Of a DNA stretch of 45,224 bases, positions 1 through 9,750 are shown piece after piece (position 1 is the first letter of the stretch; each line of letters opens with the position of its first letter). The notes below the pieces were generated by a model. It saw only the letters and a list, made by a program, of their open reading frames with translations. It was not told the origin of the DNA and did not search any database. The position numbers and the translations under genes were made by a program. The DNA comes from Synechococcus sp. CS-1332 (GTDB taxonomy: Bacteria; Cyanobacteriota; Cyanobacteriia; PCC-6307; Cyanobiaceae). The stretch spans positions 1-45,224 of the forward strand of contig NZ_JAHLYP010000046.1 in the NCBI RefSeq assembly GCF_025127995.1, given 5' to 3'.

Positions 1-2
1 CC

Positions 3-239
3 CTGGCCCTGGTGGCCACCCTGCTGGGCACCAGCGCCGGCATCGCCCTGCAGCAGACCGCCCTGGCGGGTCTGCCGGGGGGGCTCGCCGTGGCCCTGCT
101 GTCGACGGCGCCGGTGATGGCCCTGCCCCTGGCGGCCCTGGAGGGGGACCGGCCCGGTTGGCGGGGGTTGGTGGCCGCCGCCGCCGCCCTGGCCGGGGTC
201 AGCCTGGTGGCGGGCCTGGTGGGGGTGCCGGGGACCTGA
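3..239 (+). CDS. DMT/EamA-type permease, C-terminal end (5' truncated by window)
   Basis: The reading frame is open from the first bases of the window and ends at a TGA at 237-239, so only the last 78 or so residues are present. They form two hydrophobic segments rich in Ala, Leu and Gly, separated by a short charged loop (EGDRPGW), followed by a short tail. An LPGGLAVALLSTAPVMALPL stretch and a terminal alanine-rich helix are what the last two helices of EamA/DMT-family transporters look like. These are inner-membrane exporters of metabolites. The substrate cannot be told from this end. The gene overlaps the convergent small gene at 199-573 by 41 bases. The family call is an inference from hydrophobicity and composition. 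Confidence 0.55.
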   Translation: MALVATLLGTSAGIALQQTALAGLPGGLAVALLSTAPVMALPLAALEGDRPGWRGLVAAAAALAGVSLVAGLVGVPGT

Positions 240-573
240 CGCGGCGGTCCGCCTCCTGGGTGGCCCAGTGGACCAGGTCAGCGAGATCGAGGGCCAGGGG
301 CTCCCGGTGGGTGGCGGCGGCGATGGCCGCCAACTGCTCACCCACCCGGCCCATCTGGTTCAGGAAGGCGCGTGCGAAGTCGGGGTCGTCCTGGATCACC
401 GGCTGCTGGAGGGCCCAGGCCTCAATCGCCCCGGCCGCCGGCAGCCCGCCGCTGGTGTGGCCGGCGATGGCCTGCAGGGTTCGCAGGCCATGGGCCAGGA
501 GCCGCAGGTGGTGGCGCTCCAGGGTGGGGAGCAGGGTGGCCTCCAGCTCCTGCAGCTCGTCAGGAGTGAGCAC
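199..573 (-). CDS. Conserved hypothetical protein downstream of sufR
   Basis: This 124-residue soluble protein starts with GTG three bases after the sufR stop, so it is almost certainly co-transcribed and perhaps translationally coupled with sufR. The sequence is mostly helical: charged N-terminus (LTPDELQELEATLLPTLERH), a middle Gly/Ala segment, and a helix with FLNQMGRVGEQLAAI. No signal peptide, membrane segment or cysteine is seen. The last dozen residues are only Pro, Gly and Arg and come from reading into the opposite permease gene, so the native C-terminus may be an accretion. I do not recognise a family. Its position suggests a link to Fe-S or redox regulation, but that is only context. 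Confidence 0.6.
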   Translation of the reverse strand: MLTPDELQELEATLLPTLERHHLRLLAHGLRTLQAIAGHTSGGLPAAGAIEAWALQQPVIQDDPDFARAFLNQMGRVGEQLAAIAAATHREPLALDLADLVHWATQEADRRVRSPAPPPGPPPG

Positions 574-576
574 GGC

Positions 577-1290
577 TCAGGGGCCCGGGGCGGGGCTGAC
601 GGCCAGGGGGGAGATGCGGAAGCCGCAGCTGTGGCCCCCCTCCAGGCGCCAGTGCACCCGCTCGACGGCGCAGTCGGGGAAGGTGTGGCGGATCAGGCGC
701 AGCTCCTGGTCGCAGACCACCGGGTACTGCTCGGCGATGCGCACCACTGAACAGTGGAACTCGCTGATCACCCAGGCGGCGGTGTCGCTGGCGGCGGTGG
801 GGTCGTCCTCGCGGCGGCATTCGGCCACGTAGCCCTCCTTGCGCCGCAGTTCCACCAGCTGTTCAAGCCGCTGGCCGAGGGGTCCGCTGCCGATCTGACG
901 GCGGTAGTCGGCCGCCTTCTCCTCGGCCTGCTGGCGCAGCACCAGCTCCAGGGTGTCGGCTGGCAGGCTTTTGGTGAGGGTGTGGAGCAGGCCGAGGGCG
1001 AAGTTCTCGCTGCCATCGGGGAAACGGCCCTGGCCCTGGTCGGTGAGTCGCCAGCGGTTGCTGGGCCGGCCGGGGCCTTCATGGGAAGGGCTGGCTTCCA
1101 CCAGACCGTCGTCCTCCAGGCTGCGCAGGTGACGGCGCATCGCCTGCACCGACACCCCCAGGGACCCCGCCAGCTGGGCTGCCGTTGCTTCGCCTTCCCG
1201 CAGCAGCACCGACAGGGCCGCTTCCCGGGTGGGATGGGCCCCATCGACAGGGCCGGCCGCGGGGGCGGGTGACTGGGCGGGGGCTCTCAT
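577..1290 (-). CDS. sufR: SufR, Fe-S-sensing repressor of the suf operon
   Basis: This is a DeoR-like winged-helix repressor that senses Fe-S status through a cluster of its own and represses sufBCDS. The 237-residue reading starts at an ATG at 1290; a GTG at 1320 would add ten residues. A helix-turn-helix spans about residues 33-66 (ATAAQLAGSLGVSVQAMRRH) with a wing GRPSNRW at 74-80. The C-terminal half carries Cys158, Cys180, Cys193, Cys207 and Cys222. The run 180/193/207/222, with spacings of 12, 13 and 14 residues, is the cysteine pattern expected for the SufR cluster ligands. It sits divergent to ftrC-sufBCDS, across a 195-base gap holding a perfect inverted repeat, the usual cyanobacterial layout. 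Confidence 0.93.
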   Translation of the reverse strand: MRAPAQSPAPAAGPVDGAHPTREAALSVLLREGEATAAQLAGSLGVSVQAMRRHLRSLEDDGLVEASPSHEGPGRPSNRWRLTDQGQGRFPDGSENFALGLLHTLTKSLPADTLELVLRQQAEEKAADYRRQIGSGPLGQRLEQLVELRRKEGYVAECRREDDPTAASDTAAWVISEFHCSVVRIAEQYPVVCDQELRLIRHTFPDCAVERVHWRLEGGHSCGFRISPLAVSPAPGP

Positions 1291-1425
1291 GACGGGCGTC
1301 TGACCAAAACACCATGCCACGCCTGTCTGGGGAATGGGGGCTTGGCCGTGGTGTCCGCCGGGGCGTCACAATGGCCTTTCCACGCCGTCAACGGACCGCC
1401 GCGCCTTTGCCTTAGGCTCCCGCAG

Positions 1426-1449
1426 TAACGAAACCAAAGTGTTTCGTTA
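1426..1449. promoter_or_regulatory. sufR operator: Putative SufR operator: perfect inverted repeat in the sufR/ftrC gap
   Basis: Two 9-base arms, TAACGAAAC (1426-1434) and GTTTCGTTA (1441-1449), are perfect inverted copies separated by six bases. The spacing and inner bases (AAC-N6-GTT) match the CAAC-N6-GTTG type repeat I recall for Synechocystis SufR, except for one base per half-site. It lies 37 bases upstream of the ftrC ATG and 136 bases upstream of the sufR ATG, so binding could control both directions. The repeat is seen directly; that SufR binds it is inferred from position and similarity. Confidence 0.75.
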
Positions 1450-1485
1450 TTCGATCCACCGGTGCGCGCAACCGACGCTCTGCCC

Positions 1486-1851
1486 ATGACCGACGCCTCC
1501 ACCACCACGACCCCTGCAGCCGGCGCCGACAGCCTGGAGGTGATCCGCCGTTTCGCGGAAACCTACGCCCAGCGCACCGGCACCTACTTCTGCAGCGATC
1601 CTGGGGTCACCGCCGTGGTGCTGGAGGGTCTGGCCCGGCACAAGGACGAATTGGGCGGTGCCCTCTGCCCCTGCCGCCACTACGAAGACAAAGAGGCCGA
1701 GGTGGCCCAGGCCTTCTGGAACTGCCCCTGCGTGCCGATGCGCGAACGCAAGGAATGCCACTGCATGCTCTTCCTCACCGAAGACAACCCCTTCCGAGGC
1801 GAGGAGCAGACCATCAGCCTCGAAGACATCCAGACCCTCACTGCCGGCTGA
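1486..1851 (+). CDS. ftrC: Ferredoxin-thioredoxin reductase catalytic (beta) chain
   Basis: FTR catalytic subunit passes electrons from photosystem-I-reduced ferredoxin to thioredoxins through a 4Fe-4S cluster and a redox disulfide, acting in the cytosol. The 121-residue protein carries the full signature: Cys61-Pro-Cys63, Cys80-Pro-Cys82 and Cys91-His-Cys93, plus Cys36. These supply four cluster ligands and the active-site pair. The ATG at 1486 gives the usual length; an in-frame GTG at 1462 would extend into the operator-proximal leader. It is the first gene of the suf transcript, with sufB starting 17 bases after its stop, so an Fe-S consumer appears to be made together with the Fe-S assembly machine. 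Confidence 0.96.
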   Translation: MTDASTTTTPAAGADSLEVIRRFAETYAQRTGTYFCSDPGVTAVVLEGLARHKDELGGALCPCRHYEDKEAEVAQAFWNCPCVPMRERKECHCMLFLTEDNPFRGEEQTISLEDIQTLTAG

Positions 1852-1868
1852 ACCGGCCCCCCTTTCCC

Positions 1869-3311
<1,443 letters not shown>

Positions 3312-3384
3312 TCCCGGCCCACGGCCACCCCGGCCGGCCCACCGCTTCTTTCCCCGCCCCTTCCCTGCCCTTTTCTCCCCCGCC

Positions 3385-4188
<804 letters not shown>

Positions 4189-4189
4189 G

Positions 4190-5458
4190 ATGGTGGCCGC
4201 TTCGCTTTCCACCCCCACGGCCGCGGCCGGCGCCGCCCCCGGTGGCTGGATCGCCGCCCTGCTGGCGGAGGCCTCCGGTGGTGCCGATGCCCTGGCGGCC
4301 AGCCGCGAGCGGGCGGCCCAGGCCCTTGCGCAGACCCCGCTGCCGTCGCGTCGCGACGAGGCCTGGCGCTTCACCGATCTGGCGCCGCTGACTGCCCTGA
4401 CGCCCACCCTGCTCAGCCCCGCCGCGGCCGCTCAGCCGCCTGTGGCAGACGGCAGCCTGCGGCTTGTGCTCGATGGCCAAAGCGATCCCCTGGCCGGGAT
4501 CACCCTGCCCGCGGGCCTGGAGCCCATCAGCGGCGACGAACTGGACGCGACCCTGGGCCAGGTGCTGGCCGCCACCGGCAGCGCCGCGCTTTGGCCGGTG
4601 CTGCTCAACGGCGCCACGGCCCGTGCCGTGCTGGCCCTGCGGGTGCGCGGCACGGTTGCCACCACCCTGGAGCTGGTGAGTGACGCCGGCGACGGTGAGG
4701 GGATCCTGCCCCTGCGGCTGCTGCTGGTGCTGGAGCCCGGAGCTTCTGTAGAGGTGCTGCAGGTGCACCGCAGCAGCGGGGCCAACCTCACCAGCCTGGT
4801 GTTGGAGGCCCGCCTGGGTGAGGGCGCCGAGCTGCGCCACGGCCTGCTGGCCCCCGGCGCCGAGACAGGGTGCCTGCTGGCCACCGTGGCGGTGGAACAG
4901 GCCACGGGCAGCCGTTACAGCGGCGTGAGCGCCCATGGGGGCTGGGCCCTGGGGCGGCTGGAGCCTCGGCTGGTGCAGCGGGAGGGGGCCGCCCACAGCG
5001 CCCTGAAAGCCCTGCAGCTGGCGGATGGTCGCCAGATCAGCGACACCCACAGCCAGATGGTGTTCGCTGGCCCGGACGGGCGGCTGGAGCAATTGCACAA
5101 GGCGGTGGCCGACGGCCAGGGCCGCAGCGTGTTCAACGGCGCCGTGCAGGTGCCCCGGCTGGCCCAGCGCACCGATGCGGCCCAGCTGAGCCGCAACCTG
5201 CTGCTCTCGGATCGGGCCCGCATCGACACCAAGCCCGAGCTGGAGATCGTCGCCGACGACGTGCGCTGCGCCCATGGCGCCACCGTGAGTCGGCTGCAGC
5301 AGGACGAACTCTTCTACCTGCAGAGCCGCGGCATCGCCGCCGACCAGGCGGCCCGGCTGCTGCTGCGGGGCTTCTGCGAGGAGGTGCTGCAGGCGCTGCC
5401 CGCCGCCGCCGTGGCCTGGCAGCCCCTGGTCAGCCTGCTGGGGAAGGAGGGCCGATGA
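4190..5458 (+). CDS. sufD: SufD, SufB paralogue and partner in the SufBCD complex
   Basis: SufD pairs with SufB and is needed for iron entry into the nascent cluster. The 422-residue protein has an Ala/Pro-rich variable N-terminus, the RRDEAWRFTDLAPL motif near residue 45-60, a repetitive beta-helix core, and the conserved C-terminal block CAHGATVSRLQQDELFYLQ with the functional His, followed by a short helix bundle. That block mirrors the end of SufB, as expected for paralogues. The gene starts one base after sufC and its stop overlaps the sufS ATG (ATGA at 5455-5458). The sequence is more Ala/Leu-rich and less conserved than SufB, which is normal for the family. Confidence 0.95.
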   Translation: MVAASLSTPTAAAGAAPGGWIAALLAEASGGADALAASRERAAQALAQTPLPSRRDEAWRFTDLAPLTALTPTLLSPAAAAQPPVADGSLRLVLDGQSDPLAGITLPAGLEPISGDELDATLGQVLAATGSAALWPVLLNGATARAVLALRVRGTVATTLELVSDAGDGEGILPLRLLLVLEPGASVEVLQVHRSSGANLTSLVLEARLGEGAELRHGLLAPGAETGCLLATVAVEQATGSRYSGVSAHGGWALGRLEPRLVQREGAAHSALKALQLADGRQISDTHSQMVFAGPDGRLEQLHKAVADGQGRSVFNGAVQVPRLAQRTDAAQLSRNLLLSDRARIDTKPELEIVADDVRCAHGATVSRLQQDELFYLQSRGIAADQAARLLLRGFCEEVLQALPAAAVAWQPLVSLLGKEGR

Positions 5459-6762
5459 CGCCGACCTCCACCAACTCCCCGATGATCGCGGCCCCACCGA
5501 TGGGCGGCGCACCGGTGGTGGCCGACCTGGCGGTGCAGACGCGCCCCGATTTCCCCCTGCTGAGCCAGACGGCCTGCCTGGGGCAGCCGCTGATCTACCT
5601 GGATTACGCCGCCACCAGCCAGAAGCCCCGTCAGGTGCTGGAGGCGCTGCAGCAGTACTACAGCCTCGATAACGCCAACGTCCACCGCGGCGCTCACCAG
5701 CTGAGCGCCCGCGCCACCGACCATTTCGAGGCGGCCCGGGGCAAGGCGGCTGCCTTCATCGGTGCCGCCAGCGCCCGGGAGATCGTGTTCACCCGCAACG
5801 CCACCGAGGCGATCAACCTGGTGGCCCGCAGCTGGGGTGACGCCAACCTGCGGGAGGGTGATGAGGTGCTGCTGTCGGTGATGGAGCACCACAGCAACCT
5901 GGTGCCCTGGCAGCTGCTGGCGGCCCGCACCGGCTGCGTGCTGCGCCATGCGGGCGTCACCGCGAGCGGCGAGCTGGATCTGGAGGATCTGAAGGCCAAG
6001 CTCAGCGATCGCACCAAGCTGGTGAGCCTGGTGCATGTGAGCAACACCCTGGGCTGCCTCAATCCGATCGAGGCGGTGGCCGCGCTGGCCCATGGGGCTG
6101 GCGCCCTGCTGCTGGTGGACGCCTGCCAGAGCCTGCCCCACAAGCCGGTGGACGTGGCCGCCCTGGGGGCCGATTTCCTGGTGGGCTCGTCCCACAAACT
6201 GTGCGGCCCGACGGGCATGGGCTTCCTCTGGGCCCACGAAGCGCTGCTGGAGGCGATGCCGCCGTTCCTGGGGGGCGGCGAGATGATCCACGACGTGTAC
6301 CTGGATCACAGCACCTGGGCCGATCTGCCCCACAAGTTCGAAGCCGGCACACCGGCCATCGGTGAGGCGATCGGCATGGGCGCGGCCCTCGATTACCTGC
6401 AGAACCTGGGCATGGAGCGCATCCACGCCTGGGAGCAGCAGCTCACCCGGCGCCTGTTCGAGCGGCTGCAGGCCATCGACGGGGTGCGCATCCTCGGACC
6501 CACCCCAGACCAGCAACCCGATCGGGCCGCGTTAGCGGCGTTCAGCGTGGACGGCCTGCACGCCAACGACATCGCCGCCCTGCTGGATTCGGCCGGGATC
6601 TGCATCCGCAGCGGCCACCACTGCACCCAACCCCTGCACCGCCACTACGGCCTGTCCAGTTCCGCCCGCGCCAGCCTGGGCTTCACCACCACCCCCGAAG
6701 AGATCGACCGCTTCGCCGAAGAGCTGGAGGGCACGATCGGGTTTTTGCGGGAGCACAGCTGA
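5455..6762 (+). CDS. sufS: SufS, group II cysteine desulfurase
   Basis: SufS is a PLP-dependent enzyme that removes sulfur from cysteine and hands it to SufE/SufU and SufBCD as persulfide. The 435-residue protein has an N-terminal extension of about 30 residues before the conserved LIYLDYAATSQKP. The PLP lysine is Lys248 in GSSHKLCGPTG and the active-site cysteine is Cys390 in RSGHHCTQPLH, the group II signature. It overlaps sufD by four bases and closes the operon; no sufE is present in the window. A rearranged partial copy of codons about 262-371 lies at 9044-9308, so this gene served as the template, or was once tandemly duplicated. Confidence 0.96.
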   Translation: MTPTSTNSPMIAAPPMGGAPVVADLAVQTRPDFPLLSQTACLGQPLIYLDYAATSQKPRQVLEALQQYYSLDNANVHRGAHQLSARATDHFEAARGKAAAFIGAASAREIVFTRNATEAINLVARSWGDANLREGDEVLLSVMEHHSNLVPWQLLAARTGCVLRHAGVTASGELDLEDLKAKLSDRTKLVSLVHVSNTLGCLNPIEAVAALAHGAGALLLVDACQSLPHKPVDVAALGADFLVGSSHKLCGPTGMGFLWAHEALLEAMPPFLGGGEMIHDVYLDHSTWADLPHKFEAGTPAIGEAIGMGAALDYLQNLGMERIHAWEQQLTRRLFERLQAIDGVRILGPTPDQQPDRAALAAFSVDGLHANDIAALLDSAGICIRSGHHCTQPLHRHYGLSSSARASLGFTTTPEEIDRFAEELEGTIGFLREHS

Positions 6763-6771
6763 GGGAAGGGC

Positions 6772-6843
6772 GTGAGCCTGGCCCTGGCGGCCCTTCAGGT
6801 GGTGGCGGCGATCGTGATCAACCTGGTGGGAACGCACGGCTAA
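6772..6843 (+). CDS. Possible 23-residue single-span membrane peptide after sufS
   Basis: Nine bases after the sufS stop a GTG opens a 23-codon frame, preceded by a purine-rich GAGGGAAGGG that could serve as a ribosome-binding site. The translation is one uninterrupted hydrophobic helix (ALAALQVVAAIVINLVG) with a short THG tail. It does not match the small photosystem or cytochrome b6f subunits I can recall. It could be a real small membrane protein or a chance frame in GC-rich DNA. Confidence 0.25.
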   Translation: MSLALAALQVVAAIVINLVGTHG

Positions 6844-6956
6844 ACGCCGTCCAGCGCGCTCGGCCGTGTGGCTTTCTCTCCTCCAGCCCTCATGCCTTTG
6901 AGGAGACGTCTTGCCGTCTTGGCTGAGTTGATCAAGGAGTTGCTGGCTCACGGGTG

Positions 6957-6986
6957 TTGACCAAGGCCAGTCTGAGAAGTTAAAAT
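6957..6986 (+). promoter_or_regulatory. Putative sigma-70 promoter of the autotransporter-like gene
   Basis: TTGACC at 6957-6962 and TAAAAT at 6981-6986 are separated by 18 bases, close to the consensus for the main sigma factor. The stretch from 6980 to the ATG at 7021 is strikingly A/T-rich against this genome's background. It lies in the 258-base gap after sufS, which otherwise holds only the possible peptide at 6772-6843. The downstream gene is therefore probably transcribed on its own and not as part of suf. Confidence 0.55.
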
Positions 6987-7020
6987 CCCCTGAATTTTAT
7001 TTTTTGGCGGCACTGGTTAA

Positions 7021-9027
7021 ATGATTCGTGGGGGAAGCTGGCCTGGCGTTGGGCGCATTGCGATTGGATGTTTGTTGCTCTCCCTGTTGGGAGAAGGTCC
7101 AAATGCTGCCGCTCAGGATCGTGGGAATTTGATTCAGAATGGGGGTTTTGAAACCCAGGTACCTTCCCTCCCTATCCCGCCGGATCCTCCGGGTCCGCCT
7201 ACGGGGTCCTACTTCAGGCAGATTGATGCTTCACAAGTTCCCCCTTGGAGCACATCAGCTTCGGATAACAAGATAGAGCTCTGGTCTTCAGGCTTTAGTG
7301 CTTCATCTGGCGGACCTGTCTTTTCCATCGCGCCAGCTCAGGCCACTGCGGCAGGCGATGTGTTTTTCCCCGTCGGCGGCGGCAACTTCTTTGCTGAACT
7401 TAATGCCACTCGCCCAAGCACCCTTTCTCAAACAGTAACGTTGGGGAGAACAGGAGTTTTATCCTATTCCTTCTGGCATCGTGGACGGGCTGGATCCGAT
7501 ACGATGAAACTAGATGTGCAAGTCATGAAGAATGGAGTATGGACGACCGTGCGTTCTGATAGCTATCAGACCGGCCAGGCCTGGACGAACTACGTGCAGA
7601 AAAATATATTGATAGGTGAAGCTGGTCAGCAATTTCGTTTTGCCTACACCGCCGAGTCTACGGCGACTGGAAATCTCAGCATTGGCAACTTCATTGATAA
7701 TGCAGCCTTTGGCTTGCTGGAGTTTCCCCAACCTGAGCCAGAGTTACCTGATCCCTTTGAGCCTCCCATCACTGGCGAGTTAATGCCGGATGCGGTCGTC
7801 GAGGACTTGTCCAATTCGTTCGCCGCCACTCTTTCCCCTCAAGCCATCGTTTCGGGCTTCTTCCCTCGCAACACCGATGCGGCTCCGGCGGGCATTCAGA
7901 AGATGCTCAACGATTCTGCAATGGCTGTGCTGAACAGTACATTGGATGTTGAACCTCTTCAAATTCCACTGTGTAAAGGCTCAGAGCCCAATCCACAGCG
8001 ATATGTGGATTCGGAGAAAGCGATGGCCCAAGCCAAGGCTGAATGCTTAAAGCAACCGGGCCCAAAGTCTGTTCACGCCTCTGACAAGCGGTTCACATTT
8101 GCCGATCAACCGAACAACTTCTACGGAGAACGCAGGAGGCTCAGGGCCTGGGTACGGGGTTTCAGTACATCCATGACGAATATCGACAATCCAGGCCTGG
8201 GAAACTGGGTCAATCGTGCTGACAGCCGTGGTGGTGCATCACTATTTGGGCTTGAAAAGTCACTGTCTCCCAGCACTCAAATGGGTGTCTATGGTTCGGT
8301 TGGATCGTTGTCCGTCATTCAGACGGGAAATGGCGGAGGTAACTGGTCTCCCACGGCCTATGGAGTAGGCCTTTATGGCAGGTGGTCACCGAGCCCCTAC
8401 TTCATCGGTGCGTTAGCAGGCTACGGCACTTTCAGTGGCAGCCAGACGCGAGGCATTCAACTGGACAGTTCTGCGCTCTCAGCATCCGGTCAAAAATCGG
8501 CAGAAAGCTTCACTGCTGCCTTGGTCACTGGAAGACGAATCAACCTGAGCCGAAACACGCTGCTGACGCCTTCTCTCAATCTGAGCTGGAGTGGGATTAA
8601 CGAGCAAGGCTTTGTCGAAAGTGGTGGCGAACTCAATGCTGGCAACACGAATATCAACGTCTTCAATTTAAATTATCTTCCCAACAATACAAGTTGGACC
8701 AACCTTGATCTAGGCGTCTCAATTGCGCAAACCGTCCGTCAAGGTACAACTTTAATTGTGCCCAGTGCACGGCTGAGTTGGTTTGGGACATGGAAGACAG
8801 GTGGTCATGACCAGGCGGTGGACTACCCATTTTCCTCTCGACAAGTGGATGTCCCTGGGGCGTGGCTCAATCGCAGTGGTTTTAGAGTTGCATTGGGCCT
8901 GAATGTGGCCACCCGCAACAACCTGGCCATTTACCTCCGAGGCGTGGCCGATTTCGGCTACGACAGTCGCGAGAATGGAGCCTTGGCTGATTACGGGCTC
9001 AATGGAGGTCTGACCATCCAATTCTGA
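7021..9027 (+). CDS. Secreted autotransporter-like protein with N-terminal beta-sandwich passenger
   Basis: This 668-residue protein starts with a Sec signal peptide (hydrophobic [12 protein letters not shown], likely cleavage after NAAA or NAAAQ near residue 31-32). A region starting [10 protein letters not shown], typical of DUF642-like/choice-of-anchor beta-sandwich domains, runs to about residue 235. Next come a Pro/Glu linker ([14 protein letters not shown]) and a middle segment with two cysteines. From about residue 385 to the end the sequence is an autotransporter-type outer-membrane beta-barrel with alternating polar and aromatic residues, ending in Gln-Phe, the usual barrel C-terminus. 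Codon use is far more A/T-tolerant than in suf, which suggests transfer. It has its own promoter and is followed by a sufS fragment. Passenger function (adhesion or carbohydrate binding) is inferred. Confidence 0.75.
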   Translation: MIRGGSWPGVGRIAIGCLLLSLLGEGPNAAAQDRGNLIQNGGFETQVPSLPIPPDPPGPPTGSYFRQIDASQVPPWSTSASDNKIELWSSGFSASSGGPVFSIAPAQATAAGDVFFPVGGGNFFAELNATRPSTLSQTVTLGRTGVLSYSFWHRGRAGSDTMKLDVQVMKNGVWTTVRSDSYQTGQAWTNYVQKNILIGEAGQQFRFAYTAESTATGNLSIGNFIDNAAFGLLEFPQPEPELPDPFEPPITGELMPDAVVEDLSNSFAATLSPQAIVSGFFPRNTDAAPAGIQKMLNDSAMAVLNSTLDVEPLQIPLCKGSEPNPQRYVDSEKAMAQAKAECLKQPGPKSVHASDKRFTFADQPNNFYGERRRLRAWVRGFSTSMTNIDNPGLGNWVNRADSRGGASLFGLEKSLSPSTQMGVYGSVGSLSVIQTGNGGGNWSPTAYGVGLYGRWSPSPYFIGALAGYGTFSGSQTRGIQLDSSALSASGQKSAESFTAALVTGRRINLSRNTLLTPSLNLSWSGINEQGFVESGGELNAGNTNINVFNLNYLPNNTSWTNLDLGVSIAQTVRQGTTLIVPSARLSWFGTWKTGGHDQAVDYPFSSRQVDVPGAWLNRSGFRVALGLNVATRNNLAIYLRGVADFGYDSRENGALADYGLNGGLTIQF

Positions 9028-9043
9028 AAGGCCGGATCGATTG

Positions 9044-9308
9044 GTCCCGCGAAGCGCTGCTGGAGGCGATGCCCCCGTTCCTGGGGGGCGGCGAGATGAT
9101 CCACGACGTGTACCTGGACCACAGCACCTGGGCCGATCTGCCCCACACGTTCGAAGCCGGCACACCGGCGATCGGTGAGGCGATCGGCATGGGCGCCGCC
9201 CTTGATGGCCTCCAGAACCTGGGCCTGGAGCGCATCCACGCCTGGGAGCAGCAGCTCGGCCGGGCCGCCCTGGCCGCGTTTTTGGTGGAGGGCCTGCATG
9301 CCAACGCC
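9044..9308 (+). pseudogene. sufS fragment: Internally deleted partial copy of sufS
   Basis: The translation [20 protein letters not shown] and what follows reproduces SufS residues about 262-330 nearly exactly, with K294 to T, Y313 to G and M320 to L as visible changes. It then jumps from QQL to RAALAAF, losing 26 residues (331-356) and gaining one Gly, and stops matching after the Asn-equivalent of residue 371. It has no start, no PLP lysine and no catalytic cysteine, so it cannot be a desulfurase. Several silent differences (for example gccgccctggccgcg versus gccgcgttagcggcg) show the copy is not recent, or came from a related strain. The frame stays open to 9542 by chance. Together with sufS it brackets the autotransporter gene. 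Confidence 0.92.
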
Positions 9309-9665
9309 AACCCTGCACCCAGCCTCCTGCAGCTGAACAGTAGAAGAACACGTCTGCAGGTTCTGAAGCCCCCGATTCCGTGCGTTGGCGCTGACTCTTG
9401 CCGAAGGATGTCTCAGACTCACGGAATTGGATCCGTATCATTGCGAACACGTGGTTATTGGACCCGTGAACCACGGCTATCGTTGGTGAGCACTCAACAG
9501 GCGAGACCTGCATTGCAATGCTTTGGGGGGAAGTCGGTTTGAGGCCTCAGCTGGGTTCACGGAATGGAGAGGAAGATGCCCCGTGGTTCACAGAACCTCC
9601 GAATGAGTAGTTGATTTGTCCGCGTTTTTACGGTTGGCTGGGCTGCGTAAGATGTTTACGCGGCA
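9309..9665. other. Non-coding stretch between the sufS fragment and the first attC site
   Basis: I see no convincing gene here. An 11-base perfect inverted repeat lies at 9466-9476 (GTGAACCACGG) and 9581-9591 (CCGTGGTTCAC), 104 bases apart. A small hairpin GCGTAA/TTACGC lies at about 9644-9660. The base composition is mixed and lower in GC than the core genome. It could be the remains of a mobile element or of a decayed cassette whose recombination site is the attC that follows. Confidence 0.5.
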
Positions 9666-9750
9666 AACTAACTTCGCGCTGGAGCCGACACCGCCTGCTA
9701 GACGAACGCCGTTCGGTAGAACGGCGGTGCGGCTCAGCGCCTAGTTAGGC
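9666..9750 (+). other. attC: Integron attC recombination site 1
   Basis: The 85-base element folds on itself. The left arm has AACTAAC, then TTC, then GCGCTGGAGCCGACACCGCC; the right arm has GGCGGTGCGGCTCAGCGC, CTA, then the core GTTAGGC at 9744-9750. The arms pair except for a short central spacer and extra bases on one strand (a G in GCGCTGGAGCCG and an A before CACCGCC). This is the extrahelical-base and unpaired-central-spacer architecture of attC sites. The downstream core matches GTTRRRY fully; the upstream core keeps CTAAC only. A coding sequence starts six bases after it, as in gene cassettes. Structure is seen directly; recombination competence is inferred. Confidence 0.85.

Noticed and set aside
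7016-7022. GTTAAAT just before the autotransporter start, fitting the attC core GTTRRRY
   Set aside because: No paired upstream arm or RYYYAAC core was found within 150 bases; a 7-base match of this kind is expected by chance every kilobase or so.
9069-9542. An open frame of 157 codons over the sufS fragment
   Set aside because: It begins inside duplicated sufS sequence and continues into non-coding DNA; it lacks all desulfurase active-site residues.
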